This document shows, one piece after another, positions 1 through 11,442 of a stretch of 64,000 nucleotides of DNA (the first letter of the stretch is position 1; every line of letters starts with the position of its first letter). Under the pieces are notes generated by a model. The model was not told where the DNA came from. It made no database searches and worked only from the letters and a program-made list of their open reading frames with translations. Origin of the DNA: Torymus aiolomorphi (Eukaryota; Arthropoda; Insecta; Hymenoptera; Torymidae); contig CM070876.1 of assembly GCA_036365515.1 (NCBI GenBank), positions 37,037,195 through 37,101,194 of the forward strand, read 5' to 3'. The translations under genes and the position numbers were made by a program.

Positions 1-59
1 AAAGTCACAAACCATTTAACATAGTCTCACCGTACAAAATAAAGTATTAAATTTTAAAT

Positions 60-241
60 ATTCCCGGTTGCAAATATTCTAGTGATTTCCACCTGGATTT
101 CCACCTGAAATTTCACCTGGATTTTCACCTGAAATTCATGTAAATATAACGTAAAATTAAGGTTGAACATACCTAATTTTCAGATGCATTTTCAGCTGCA
201 AAAAGTCCAAAAACGTCACATGAATTTCAGGTGAATTTCAA
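60..241. repeat. Short tandem and inverted repeat (CACCTG motifs)
   Basis: Four degenerate copies of a 12-14 bp unit, ATTTCCACCTGG or ATTTCCACCTGAA, run from about 85 to 137. The last copy (120-141) is repeated in inverted orientation at 218-239, so the segment can fold into a hairpin with a loop of about 75 bases. No coding potential is seen. It may be a remnant of a small foldback element. Confidence 0.6.
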
Positions 242-273
242 GTATATTTCGACGGCTGAGCGGAACAAGGTCG

Positions 274-592
274 TATCTCGGCGCGCGGACGAAGAACGTC
301 GTGTCTCACCGCGCGGATGAAGAACGTCGTATCTCAGCGCGTGGACGAAGAACGTCGTATTTCACCGCGCGGATGAAGAACGTCGTATCTCGGCGCGAGG
401 ATGAAGAACGTCGTATCTCACCGCGCGGACCAAGAACGTCGTATCTCACCGTGCGGATGAAAAACGTCGTATCTCACCGTGCGGATGAAAAACGTCTTAT
501 CTCGGCGCGCGGACGAAGAACGTCGTATCTCGCCGTATACTGGTTGTGTACTGGCCGAATCCGCGCGGTGAGATACGCGTTCTTCGTCCGTT
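274..592. repeat. 28-bp minisatellite with a terminal inverted copy
   Basis: Nine consecutive 28-bp units start at 274 and end near 525, followed by a partial unit. Each unit reads approximately TATCTCACCGCGCGG followed by ATGAAGAACGTCG. Units differ at a few positions, such as CACC versus GGCG. A further copy in reverse orientation lies at about 559-590 and has lost one base. The array is GC-rich in an AT-rich setting. Because 28 is not a multiple of three the reading frame rotates from unit to unit, so the long ORF over it (301-732) is most likely an accident of a repeat with no stop codon in any frame. Confidence 0.85.
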
Positions 593-2685
593 CGCTTCCT
601 CCTGTAAGAGGAAGCAAAAGCTATATTCATCTTAGAATTGTATATAATGCACTGTTTATATTTAAAATTATTTTAACGTGTTTTGCAAGGAATTTTGAAT
701 TAAAACGTTTTCTTGATAATTTAGAATTTTAGATGAAATAATCAAGACACTGTTATCAGTTTACTCTGTTACATCCGGCTAATTTGTGAAAAAAAAAAAT
801 GTTAGTATTAAATCCCGGAACACATAGCAGTTCCAGGGTAGCCAAGAACGGTTACCACGCTCTCTTGTTCGCCGTGTGTCGTAAAGTTTTTTCGTTTCTT
901 TTCTTTTACGATAATACTCAGCAACCGCTAGCCAGACTCGAGTTTCCGATTAGGCCGCGATAAGAAGTTCTCCTCTTCACTTTCCTAAAGCTCATCTGGG
1001 GACCCAAACATCCGAAGGCGATAACTCTCACGTTTCGCGAGCCTGCATCGGTATGCCTGGCCACACATAGGAGCGTCTGTTCCCGTCTCTCTCTCTCTCG
1101 TTTTACAAAGTTTTATGCCACCCATATTTATACTGTATTTTTCCATTGAAATATTTATTTACAGTGGATGCATTTTTAATTCTTTTATGTAAAAAAAAAA
1201 AAAAGCAATAGACAATATGGACATTCTCATTTTTTTTTATTATTTAAATAAATCAAGATTTTAAAGAAGATATTCAAAGAAAATTCAAACCTTATTATTC
1301 ATTATTATTATTATTGTTATTCATGATTTATAAATCAGAACGCATTGTTAGTAACACCCCTATTAATATATCTAAATTAGTTTATAAAATAAATTTATTA
1401 TAACGCATTTATTTCAATAAAATCACAAATTTCTCTTTCGTTAATTTATAATATTTAAAGTACGCGTTTATAGACAGTTAGTAACAAATACAGAGTAAAC
1501 TAATTTTCCCTCTGTAACTCCAAGGTTAAACATATACCATTTACTTATTATACCTCTTCCAATTAAATCCCTGAGGATTTATTAACTCAACAATTCAATA
1601 GATTTTAGTTATCCAAGACTAAACTAGGTTATTTCATATCTTTCTATTAAGCTCTTACGTTAGATAATTATCTTCAGCATTTTCTATCCACATTAATATT
1701 TCTTGACTTTATTTTGTATGTTTATGCAAAATATATAAAAACAGAATCTCTACAATTTCCAAATTCAATTAAGAATATTTTAAAGTTCAAATATCTTATG
1801 AAATCAAGTACTTTCCGTTCTCTTTCCTGAAAAGTTCATAAACTAACACATTTTAATATCTCACTTATTTCCACAATAGGTTAGTCTATTATATATATAT
1901 TATTGTACGTTCTTCTGTATAAGTTTTAGCAGTTACTTTAATTCAATGTCCCAATAATATGAAATAAGTAATAGGTTCACATATTAGATTTATGTTGATT
2001 TAGATAGTTTATTTTTAAGTTTACATGTTAAGTCTAAATTTGTAGAAGTATAATAGAGTTTATACAAATTTAGTTATTTTTATATACTTATATTTTAGTT
2101 CTAACTTATGTGCTAAAAATGTTAATAGCTTAAATTTATCATGAATTCAGGAATATAATTTTTAAATCCGTTTATATTATCGAAAGTCGTCATATTTAGT
2201 TTTAAGTTTAATTTTACTAATTTTAAGACGTTTATAATTTCTATATTAAACTAGCATACTGATAATTATAGTCACATACATGCATAATTATCCTTGTTCG
2301 GTTTCGTATTTATAACTGTTTTGTTTAAAATAAAAATTATGTAAATAAATAATCTACTTTGGGTAATGTTTAATTTACGTAATAATTATAATTTATTACA
2401 ATATTCAACCTTCAGATGCTTTCATTTATCAACTTTTTAAATAACTTTCAATTTTCAATTGATAAATAAGTCTTGTTTTAACGTAAATTCTTTTAATTAG
2501 TCATGGGACCGCCCAACTATTTTATACATTTAACGTTTCATATTAAAAGGTATCTATTAAAAAAAAAAAAAAAAAAAAAACATTACGTTAAAGTGGGTTA
2601 TTTATCCGGATATAAATATAAAACAATAAAATTTTCTTTCATTGACTAATATTCAAACTATAGCAGTTACGCATAACGACGCCTC
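593..2685. other. AT-rich stretch without a recognisable gene
   Basis: Past a small palindromic module at 594-618 and a moderately GC-rich patch at about 830-1100, this is AT-rich DNA. It has short homopolymer runs (about 20 A at 2560-2580) and stops in all frames. I see no exon, RNA gene or repeat array. Confidence 0.6.
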
Positions 2686-3650
2686 ATTATAAAATCACAG
2701 CTTTCGATTATGAGTGAGGGAGGTTCTAAAAATCCGAGCGACCAATAGCGTCCCTCTGCGTTTAAGATAAGGAAGGCGCAGGCATCACTTCGTTAACGCA
2801 GCTCGTTCACTTGCGCGTCCGCTCAGTCACTACTCTCAACACCCTCAACCGAAGAGGTCCTCTTTTCTCATTTCACAACTCTCAGAGTTTTTCTAACTTT
2901 CTTTCTCGAGCATCAAATTTAATCAGAGTCCCAAGCCACTCTGAAGTTTTTCGAAAACTTAAAAATTTTGTAAAGTTACCGAGCAGGGGTAACCCGTTTG
3001 TGTCACGAATAAAATTCATATTTTTGCTAAAAATTATTTTGTTGTGTGTTAAAATTATTTTTTTTTCTTTTCTTATTTATAAACCACCGACACCTTTCAT
3101 AAAAAAACGCAGCAGAGACAACGGATCTTCAAAGCTGCTAAGGACCAGAGAAAAAAAAAACAAAGTAAGTGAACATTTTTATTTGCTTTCTTTGAGTTAG
3201 ATAGAAATATTTCCCCACATATCTATCCTTTTTTTCATGTATTAATTCGTGTCTCCGTATAGTTTTCCCCTAAAAATAAAAGTGTTTCTTCTAAGCCTGT
3301 CCACCTTTTAATAAACACCCAATAGAGATCCTGAGAGTAACAAACATATTAGGGAATCTATTGCGCAAGTCGCCAGTAACTTGGCCTTTCTTGTGGGTAC
3401 ATTCCCTAATTAAAATAAAATTAAAAAAAAATACACAAGAAATTTTAAACCAGAAACACCACTGGTTTCTTTTTATCAAAAATCTAAAATCATAAATCGC
3501 GTCGCACCCTTTGTTGCCCAAACCCTATCCTATCCTATTAGTATCTAGCTCTATCCCGAGCTAGTAGGTTTTCATTAGCCTAGGCTCTAAACAGAGCAAT
3601 TATTAGTTTTCTTTTAAACTAAATATCGGGTCTTCTTTGGTAGACCCGAC
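2686..3650 (+). other. Promoter- or solo-LTR-like segment, unassigned
   Basis: A TATAAA at about 2688 is followed by a GC-richer leader with CT-rich sequence, polyadenylation-like AATAAA signals around 3273 and 3311, and two short hairpins: CTAGCTC with GAGCTAG at 3545-3564, and TCGGGTCT with AGACCCGA at 3626-3649. TATA box, poly(A) signal and terminal hairpin in this order would fit a solo retrotransposon LTR. No second copy, clear TG...CA ends or target duplication could be fixed. The 129-codon frame at 2811-3200 is low complexity and not convincing as a gene. Confidence 0.2.
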
Positions 3651-4161
3651 GTAACAACTCTTTCATACAAAAATATTTTTTTTAAGAAAACCTAAAAAAA
3701 ACATTTATCCATAATGCACAATCTACTTTATTGATTAATGAGAATAAAAAAAATATAAAGATACAAATTTTTGTCATAAATAATAATTTTGTATTTATTT
3801 GAGTACAGTAAAACTAAACTGTACACCAACAATTAAAAATGAGATATGCATAGGAATCTTAAAACTTATACAAAACTACAAATCACATTTTGTTAATATT
3901 GAAGTAATGTTAAAATAATTTAAAGTAATTGCATTACTCAAGTATCAAATGTTTGTACAACAAAGTAATTAAAAATTAACCCATTAATTGAAATAAATGA
4001 AAAAAATTATAGACAACATATTAAATTATTAGAACACGTTGAATCGCACCAAAATGCAATTAATATTTTTTTCTAGGTCGATTAAAAAAGTCCATAATGT
4101 TTGTTATTATGACACAGAAAAAAAATTGTAAATCCTTAATGAAAATCGTCAGCATTACGGC
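3651..4161. other. 3' flank of the minus-strand gene
   Basis: AT-rich DNA downstream of the stop codon of the gene at 4162-9529. On the minus strand AATAAA signals are read near 3792 and 3730 and could serve for polyadenylation. No other feature is seen. Confidence 0.4.
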
Positions 4162-4891
4162 TCATTTTTTCTGGGTAGAGTAGCCAAACTTGGAGAAATT
4201 GGTTACTGAGACGCTGGTACTGAGCTTAGGAGTCCTGGACGGTGGTTTGATGAGAGAAACGTGGCCGTGCGCAGCTGGTGACTTCTTATCCAACAGCATC
4301 CCACGCTCGCTGACAGTTAAGTGATTTGCTGTCCGAATTTGTCTCGATTTGCTTGTCGGCAGTTTGGAGACTGAGCTTGTAGTGCTGCGTTGAGCTGAAA
4401 TATTGGAAAAATATAGGTATGTGTAGATGATCTTAAGGGGGGCCCTTTCAAATGTGAACGAATGTTGAATTAACAAGTACTATACAGGTTTTCTTGAAAA
4501 AATTCTTTATAAAACGAAAGCAAAATTCCTTATTGTGAGTACCTTACTTAAATTTCATTTTTCGAAAAATAAAGTTTTCTGAAACTGGCATGTTGTACAT
4601 CGAAGAGAAAGTAATTACGTGAAAATAATATTTATACAAAATTAAGTTAAATTTTAAATGGTATTTAAGATGGTTTATAGTATACTTTCAATTTGATGCA
4701 TGACTCAAGGGCGCTGTTATATAGTTTTAAGTGTACTTAGTATAAGTCGATTTCATGTCCACTATCGGGGAACCCTGTTAATAAAGAATCGTCAAAAATT
4801 CGCGGATCATATTCGTTTTTTGAATGTTAATATTTGTGTAAGTATCAAAACTTATGACTGAAAAAGCTGTAGGGCAACTTCCTCCTATAGA

Positions 4892-4922
<31 letters not shown>

Positions 4923-7900
4923 GCGCGAACACACACCTGTACTTGGCTTAGGTGTAGCAACCTTACACCTGGCATTTGCAGTGAGGGCGAGGGTCTTCGG
5001 AACGCTACCACAGGAAGCCGCACGGTCGCGCACAACTGGCAGCAGACTCCTAGTTCCAGCGTTACGCTTCGTTACGCTTTTATCTTTACTCGAGATTTTA
5101 TCGGATGAAGAGGTTGTCCGGGACGATAACGAGCTGGCCGAGCCCTGTTGCGACGAAGCACTGCTGCCCGAATTACTCTTCTTTTTCATGGAGCCGTTTG
5201 TTTTGAATCCGCCGTTTGACAGTGGTGGAGCCGCTGGTTTTATAGGCAGTCCCTCCTCTGAAGAGATGCAAAGCATGTGTTATTGTGTATTATGTGTATT
5301 ATACATTGTTTGATAAGACAAGGCATTTTTCAAAACGACAAAATTTATTTTTTGATAATTTATATAAATGAATTGTCATTAATATCAATTTTCAATTCAT
5401 TAAAGTTGTATTGGCCGTAAGGTCCCTGCCAAAAGTTAGTTTTTCACGTTAAAACTGCCATAAATAATAAACCAAACTGATCAATTTTTAGTTATCGCGA
5501 TCAATGTATTAATGCAATTGGAATATTATAAGCTTTAAAAATAAAAAATCAAAGCAAAATTGTAAACTCGGCACTATTTTTCTAAAAATCGTCATTACGT
5601 TGAAATTAGTGCATTTTGACGATTTAAAAAAAAAATAGTGCCGAGTTTACAATTTTGCTTTGATTTTTTATTTTTAATTTAATTGCGAGAACTAAACATT
5701 GATCGATTGCTTTACACAATTATTTATGGCAGTTTTAACGTGAAAAACTAACTTTTGGCAGGGACCTTAGGGCCAATAAAACCTTAAGTCGTACGGTAAC
5801 TAATATTTTGGAAAGTAAAGTCACAAAATTTCAATCTACTTTACTCGCACATTTATTTGGATTCAAATTTATCGAAAATATATACAGCCTAACCTTCGGA
5901 TTTCAAGCTTTGGAGATTAAAAGTGATTTACTCCATTAAAAGGTTTTTTAACAAGAAAAAAAAAGAAAAAAAAAATCGTTACCATAAACTGAGGATCGAC
6001 TGGAACTTATCGGTAATGTTTTTACAATATGGGCTACAGCTTTGTCTAAAATTTGATGAGCTTTAACCACATAACCAGCTAGATTATAAATTTCATCTTC
6101 GCTTTCGATCGATATTTCCCCGAGAGACGTGCAAAGTTGATGAACCACAGGTAAACTTGCAACTTTTGCTGGTGACGGCCTAGGTACGTCTATATTTTCG
6201 TTTCTATCGTGTAGATCATAAGTTCCCCGCCTTTGTGATTTTGTTATGCTTTTCGAAGAGCTGAATTTTGTACTTACTAAATTCTAAATAAATAAAAATT
6301 ATATTGAATTTATTGAGAATATTATATATTATTAATACTATACTATTAAATGTTTTTAACTTATTTTACATATTGGCATAAACATAAACGTTATTTTTAA
6401 ATGTGGAAAACATTTTTGAATGTTTAGCTCATAAATTGAATAAACTACATAGTTAATAATTATTTATAAATTAGGATAAGTCAGGATTATGAAAAGCTAA
6501 ACTTTTTCACGGCTAGTATATTGCTTGACGGTCATAAATTAAGAAGAGCTTACTGAAGTAATTATAGCCATAGTACGCGGTTTATAATGATTATCGTTGA
6601 TATCCGTATAACTGCGAACAAGACCTTCTTTTATTTCCGTGGTTTTCGTCATGGTAGCATCATTCACGTCTGAGTTATAGGCTGGACCTGTATCACCCTT
6701 GTTATTAATCATTTGAAATAGCTTATAAGTAATGTCGCGCACGACTGACGTTACTTCTTTCGATGGTTCAGGCAACAAGTTGCTGCCACTTTCTTCAATT
6801 TTATTAACGTCATCCTGCAATAGAATATCTCATACTAATGAAAAATTGACGGACAGTGCTGAACATTGTGCGCGCGTGCGTGCGCGCGCATGTGTGTTAA
6901 TAATAAAATTATTATTAATTCGAATGGTAATATTAAATTATATTATTAATAATTGCAAAGTAATACGCCATTTCTATTCCATGTTTTCATTCTATAAAAT
7001 CTGAATAATGTTCATTTTATAAAATCAACAAAAGAAAAAAAAAACGAATTACGAACAGAACTTACATTACCATCTCGTACTAGAGTTGGACCAGTACCAG
7101 TGATACTCCAAAATGAATCGTCATTTGTTACGTTATTTGGACACTCGCACTTAACATTATCCATTTCTAGAATAGCTACCATTTTCGATGTACCACATTG
7201 TATTACCATTTGGATGTTTTCATTTTTCAACTCGTCTTGAACATAAATATGCTTTTCCTTCTCTACGAATTCTCGAAGCTTGAATCCAAGCGCTTGGAAT
7301 AGACCGATGATGCTTGGTAAGTCAGGATTTGTTGGTGTCTACGAAAATATTTACAAAAATTTTTCAATTAAACATATTTACTTTATTGAAACTTTATCTA
7401 TGATTTTTTTTAAAATGATTTTTATTTAAAATAATAATAAAATAATTTTTTAATTTTATTTATTATGGTCTTAATATGTCAAATAACCGAGTCACAAAGA
7501 TTTGTTAATGCTGTAAGACTTTTCTCGTACATTGTATAATGTAAGAAAAATGACGAAAGTGCTTTAAAAAGTTTCCTATAACAAAAAGAAAGTTTGTCAG
7601 CTGTGGACCACGACCGAATTTATAGAAATTTCCTCATACCCAAAACGTCCAATTAGTTTGGGCACAAGGTCCGTTTCCTTCTCCGATTGATTTCCAGGAT
7701 TGCCGTCAAGTTTTTACAAGTATTTTAGCCAATAATATAAGAAAATTGTTTATGCACTCCTGTGCACAAGGTTTAAATTGGCACACTGATTTTACGACGC
7801 GATAACTTTTCTAGGTATAGGTATGTACAATGTAAAAATAGAGGGCGCAAAGAGAAAGAAGCGAGTGCGCAAAGTAAAAAGTCTACGTGAAATATTGCTA

Positions 7901-9529
7901 TTTGAAATTTAACATGGTTATACACTACCGATTCGAAAAATTCATATTTAATTCAATCGAAAAAGCAAAGATGTCCTCACTGAATAAATTAAATAAATGA
8001 ATAAATTAAACGTTTAATTTTATAAGTCTAAATAATATTACAAAATATTTTAATAAAACAAATTAATATTTTTTCGGATGTAATTTCAATTTTGATACTC
8101 CGTGAGTAATAATGTTCGACACAGATGATAAAACTGATTCTCTCACACGAGTGTAAGTTTGCCATACAAGAATCATTTTTACCGCACTAGTATCGAAACG
8201 CACTATTATAAAAAACTTTATTCGGGTATTCATCAGTTTTTATTTTTATTAAAAAGATTTAGTAACTGATCTTTTTGTGGTCTTTGCTCCCCCTCAACGG
8301 CTCAACCATCGAGGGGTGGCTACGCCCCCTTTGGACGTCTTCCTCCGACCGTCTTTACTATCTTCCTCATACTAAAATCCTTAAACAAGTTTTTCGTTTT
8401 TGGTTTCGTAATTTTTTTGTTTTTACAGTTAGTTGAACCTTGCACACAAAAGTGCATAAAATATCTTATGCAACACGTGCGCAAAAAAAGTGAAAAAGAA
8501 AAAGTGAACTTTGCGCATTTGTTGCATAATGTACTAGGTATTATTTTTATTTTTTGAAAAAATTGGAAAATTTCATGCAGTTTTAATATAAGGAGAAAAT
8601 GTAACTTACTTTTTTTTTCATAGAATACATTGTTCTCAAGAAAAATTAAATTGAATTAAACAGAAAGTCGTTTTTCACATATGTTCATTTCCTTTTCTCG
8701 GAAACGACGAATTCTAGAAAATACATGTACGAACATTTTCTTGATAAAATTGCATGAAAAACAAAAATTTTTTCCGAATAAAAAAATTATTGTTCCAATT
8801 TTTCTAAAAATGAAAATAATCAATTTTCTACCGTTTTCTGACTAATCACTTTCAACATTTGTTTTTCTGCGGATAAAAATACGTAAGAAAATCTTCATCG
8901 TTTTGCTGTGAAACGGAATATATATAGCATATCCTGACTTTTAGATGAATAATGTTCAATTAGAAGAAGTTTTTATATATACATTAAATTTTCGAACATG
9001 TAGGTAAAACAAAAAGAGACTAGGTACTTTTCTATTCTCCATTCTCCATAATATGAAATCCTACAATTAGGTACACAAACAAAAGAGAAATATTACAGGC
9101 AATCCATATTGCATGCTCTATGCTCTATGCTCTATGAGCTAAGTACGTGTAGACTTCTCCGCTGATTGGTTGAGCTTTATCAGTGAACCAATTAGCGGAG
9201 AAGTCTATAGGTATACTCAATTCATAGAGCATAGTGCATAGAGCATAAAGCATGCAATGTGGATTGGCTGTCCTGTCACACACACACGCACACGCACACA
9301 CACACACATACTTAGTAAAATACTACAAAAAATCAAATTGACCTGTACTTAGATGCCATTACATTGAAATTTTTCTTTGAAGAAGCAAACAAGTGGAGAA
9401 TAAGTATGAAACACTTACGTTTACAGGTGCTTTATTGGAATAAAACCATTTCACAGCCCACTGAAAGAATTGTCTATTTGCAGTATAAGGTGCAAGTCGT
9501 GATGTGGATCCCGTCGTATTCATCATCAT
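4162..9529 (-). CDS. Six-exon gene for a 499-residue protein of unknown function
   Basis: I do not recognise the product. Exons in transcript order are 9529-9419, 7338-7066, 6814-6554, 6283-5983, 5257-4937 and 4394-4162. Every junction is GT-AG and the phases (0, 0, 0, 1, 1) join into one open frame of 1500 bases including the stop. The start is the first of three adjacent ATG codons at 9529, 9526 and 9523; which one is used cannot be told. Residues 1-128 look like a compact domain containing FFQWAVKWFY near the start and GLFQALGFKLREFVEKEK after the first intron. Residues 129-315 are mixed helical and polar. Residues 316-499 are a basic, low-complexity tail very rich in Ser, Lys and Arg (KKKSNSGSSASSQQ). 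Such tails are common in microtubule- or nucleic-acid-binding proteins, but that is only an inference. The gene is divergent from Sod2. Its second exon shadow ORFs and the plus-strand frame 9364-9567 are not separate genes. Confidence 0.75.
4891..4936. repeat. (AC)n(GC)n microsatellite at a splice donor
   Basis: About nine AC units pass into about ten GC units and then AC again. On the minus strand the tract forms the first 46 bases of the intron after exon 5 of the 499-residue gene, starting directly at the donor GT at 4936-4935. Alternating purine-pyrimidine runs like this can adopt Z-DNA and change length readily. Confidence 0.85.
5409..5778. mobile_element. Foldback MITE with TA target duplication
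   Basis: A near-perfect palindrome lies inside the intron after exon 4 of the minus-strand gene. The ends read TATTGGCC at 5409 and GGCCAATA at 5778, followed inward by GTCCCTGCCAAAAGTTAG on one side and its complement on the other. The inner arms (AAGCAAAATTGTAAACTCGG) also match. TA at both outer edges fits a Tc1/mariner-type insertion. There is no coding sequence, so movement would need a transposase supplied from elsewhere. Confidence 0.85.
9100..9266. mobile_element. Small foldback element with two stems
   Basis: Outer arms begin CAATCCATATTGCATGC and are repeated inverted at the right end. They are extended by tandem copies of ATGCTCT. An inner stem pairs TAGACTTCTCCGCTGATTGG with its complement around 9150-9210. 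The central loop is short. The element lies in the first intron of the minus-strand gene, beside a CA repeat. It is non-coding and probably a MITE. Confidence 0.8.
9276..9308. repeat. CA microsatellite
   Basis: An imperfect (CA)n tract with two CG interruptions directly flanks the foldback element at 9100-9266. Confidence 0.85.
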
Positions 9530-10038
9530 TATTACATATAAAATTGACTAATACAGCAATTTTATAAATCAATCTTTAAAAATTTTTTCTCGAAAAAAAC
9601 TCGAACGTCTTGACCGGTACACTTAATTACATACACGCCTATACAATCACTCTTCAGAAATTAATCGGCGGGTCTCTACGCGATTTAGCACGATAACGTA
9701 TACTAACGGCTCCTTTGTTGATGTTTACAATTATTTCGAGTTGCGGCGTTTGAATTGACCGATTGGGGCTGATGTGAAGATTCGCGTATCACGTGGTGTC
9801 TTTGATTCCGCGTTCGCGTTCCTTGTTTTCTTGCGGCTGCGCATTATCTTTTTTTCCAACTTTTCGCCCTTGGGCTTTGTCGCTCCGCTCTTTGCTATCG
9901 TCGATAACACTCAACGAATCCGACGAATGTAAGTATATACAGTGCGAGGAGAATTTTTGATACACAGTCGGCACCAGTGACCAGAGCACCGGCAAGAAGA
10001 GAGAAGTTTTTACACTTTTTCTACGGATTAAAAGAAAA
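9530..10038. promoter_or_regulatory. Shared intergenic region of two divergent genes
   Basis: These 509 bp separate the start codons of the minus-strand 499-residue gene and of Sod2, so both 5' untranslated regions and promoters must lie here. The right half is GC-richer and contains a CACGTG E-box at about 9790. No TATA box stands out, as is usual for divergent housekeeping promoters. The transcription starts cannot be fixed by eye. Confidence 0.5.
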
Positions 10039-10967
10039 ATGTTCGCCGCTAAACGCGCACTCATCTCCAGCGCCCTGTAAGTAAACATTTTTTTTCGGAA
10101 TTATTAACTTTTGAAATGTAAATCTATTTCCAATTGAGACGATTATTATATAACCTAACCTCAAGCAGATCAAAAGATTGCGATTTTTGTGGTTGTTGGT
10201 ATATAGGCTGTAGTTAAATGTACGAATATTGATTATATGAGAAAATGACCTTTAAATCATTTTTATTTTTAGACGGGGTAAGGAGACTCTTGTACGGACA
10301 AAGCATACTTTGCCAGACCTGCCTTATGATTACAAGGCACTCGAGCCCATTATCTGTGCTGAAATTATGCAGCTGCATCACTCGAAGCATCACGCTACAT
10401 ATGTGAATAATCTCAATGTTGCGGAAGAGAAGTTGAAGGAGGCTGCTGCAAAAGGAGATGTAAATACTCAGATTGCCTTGGCTCCAGCAATCAAGTTTAA
10501 CGGAGGTGGCCATCTCAACCACTCCATTTTCTGGAGTAATCTTTCCCCCAATGGTGGAAAACCAGATGGTAAGAAGAAATTCTTTTTAGTTTTATTTTAA
10601 ACCATGTAAATAGAATGTAAAAATCAATCTATTTTTAGGAGCTCTCTTGAGTCAAATAGAGAAAGATTTTGGAAGTCTTGAAGAAATGAAAAAGAGGTTG
10701 TCTGAATCTACTGTTGCGATTCAGGGATCAGGTTGGGGTTGGCTAGGATACAATCAAAAAGATAAAAGACTGCAAATTGCTACTTGCGCAAATCAAGATC
10801 CATTGCAGGCAACAACAGGCTTAGTACCTCTTTTTGGTATTGATGTATGGGAACATGCCTACTACCTGCAATATAAAAACGTTCGACCTGACTATGTGAA
10901 AGCTATCTTTGATATTGCAAATTGGGAAGATATTGGTACTCGTTTCAAGAATGCAGGAAGTTGCTAA
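10039..10967 (+). CDS. Sod2: Superoxide dismutase [Mn], mitochondrial
   Basis: This enzyme converts superoxide to oxygen and hydrogen peroxide in the mitochondrial matrix, using one manganese ion per subunit. Three exons, 10039-10076, 10273-10568 and 10639-10967, join with GT-AG introns into 663 bases, giving 220 residues, the normal family length. The first 22 residues are basic and alanine/serine-rich, as expected of a mitochondrial import signal, and the mature part begins around [11 protein letters not shown]. The four manganese ligands are present: His48 (in MQLHHSKHH), His96 (HLNHSIFW), Asp180 and His184 (DVWEHAYY). The gateway tyrosine is Tyr56 and the active-site glutamine is Gln164 (NQDPL). 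[11 protein letters not shown] and [11 protein letters not shown] are also typical. The gene appears intact and functional. It is divergent from the minus-strand gene ending its 5' side at 9529. Confidence 0.97.
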
Positions 10968-11439
10968 ATGTTATTGTTAGTTTGAGCATTTAATATACCT
11001 ACATATAGTTAAAGAAAAAGTAATATTACATATGAAGTATACTTTCATATCAGTAATGTTATTGAACTTTTTGTAATAATACCAAGTACTTTCTGTTTTT
11101 ATTTTTAGATACCACGAAATCTGTGATTACATCAATTAGTATTTTCACTATATTGATGCATGTAAACTTTTTTGCTAAAAGTGATACAAAAATGTATTAA
11201 AAAAAATTTTGCTTATATCAAAACTTGTATTCATTTTGAATTTAAATTCGAATTTTATGACACAAGAGAAAATGTAAACGTTTATAAAATTATTACATAA
11301 AAATTTGTAAACTTTCAGATGTCTTATCTTATTTTAGAATTTTTTAATTTTAATTTTTTAGTAATTATAATTTTTTTATTTATTATAACGAATATAATTT
11401 AAATATTATAAACATATTTGGAAAATGAATTATTTTAAC
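10968..11439 (+). other. Sod2 3' untranslated region and AT-rich flank
   Basis: AT-rich sequence follows the Sod2 stop codon. An ATTAAA near 11196, followed by an A run, is a candidate poly(A) signal. Nothing else is seen before the foldback element at 11443. Confidence 0.4.
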
Positions 11440-11442
11440 ATA

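Larger units (their letters stand above)
7339..9418 (-). other. Large first intron of the 499-residue gene
   Basis: This 2.1-kb intron separates the first coding exon from the rest of the minus-strand gene. It holds the foldback element at 9100-9266, a degenerate A/T-rich inverted repeat at about 8541-8821, a GC-rich patch at 8285-8345 with a CCCCTC/GAGGGG stem, and a CA repeat at 9276-9308. No coding exon was found in it. Confidence 0.6.

Noticed and set aside
274..540. CRISPR array
   Set aside because: Units are contiguous with no unique spacers, and the genome is eukaryotic.
301..732. 143-codon frame over the minisatellite
   Set aside because: The 28-bp unit has no stop in any frame, so a long frame arises automatically. 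There is no family resemblance.
2811..3200. 129-codon frame
   Set aside because: Phe/Lys/Ser-rich low complexity with no recognisable domain. The context looks like an LTR or leader.
8541..8821. Foldback element in the large intron
   Set aside because: The pairing is confined to A/T-rich runs and too degenerate to call separately.
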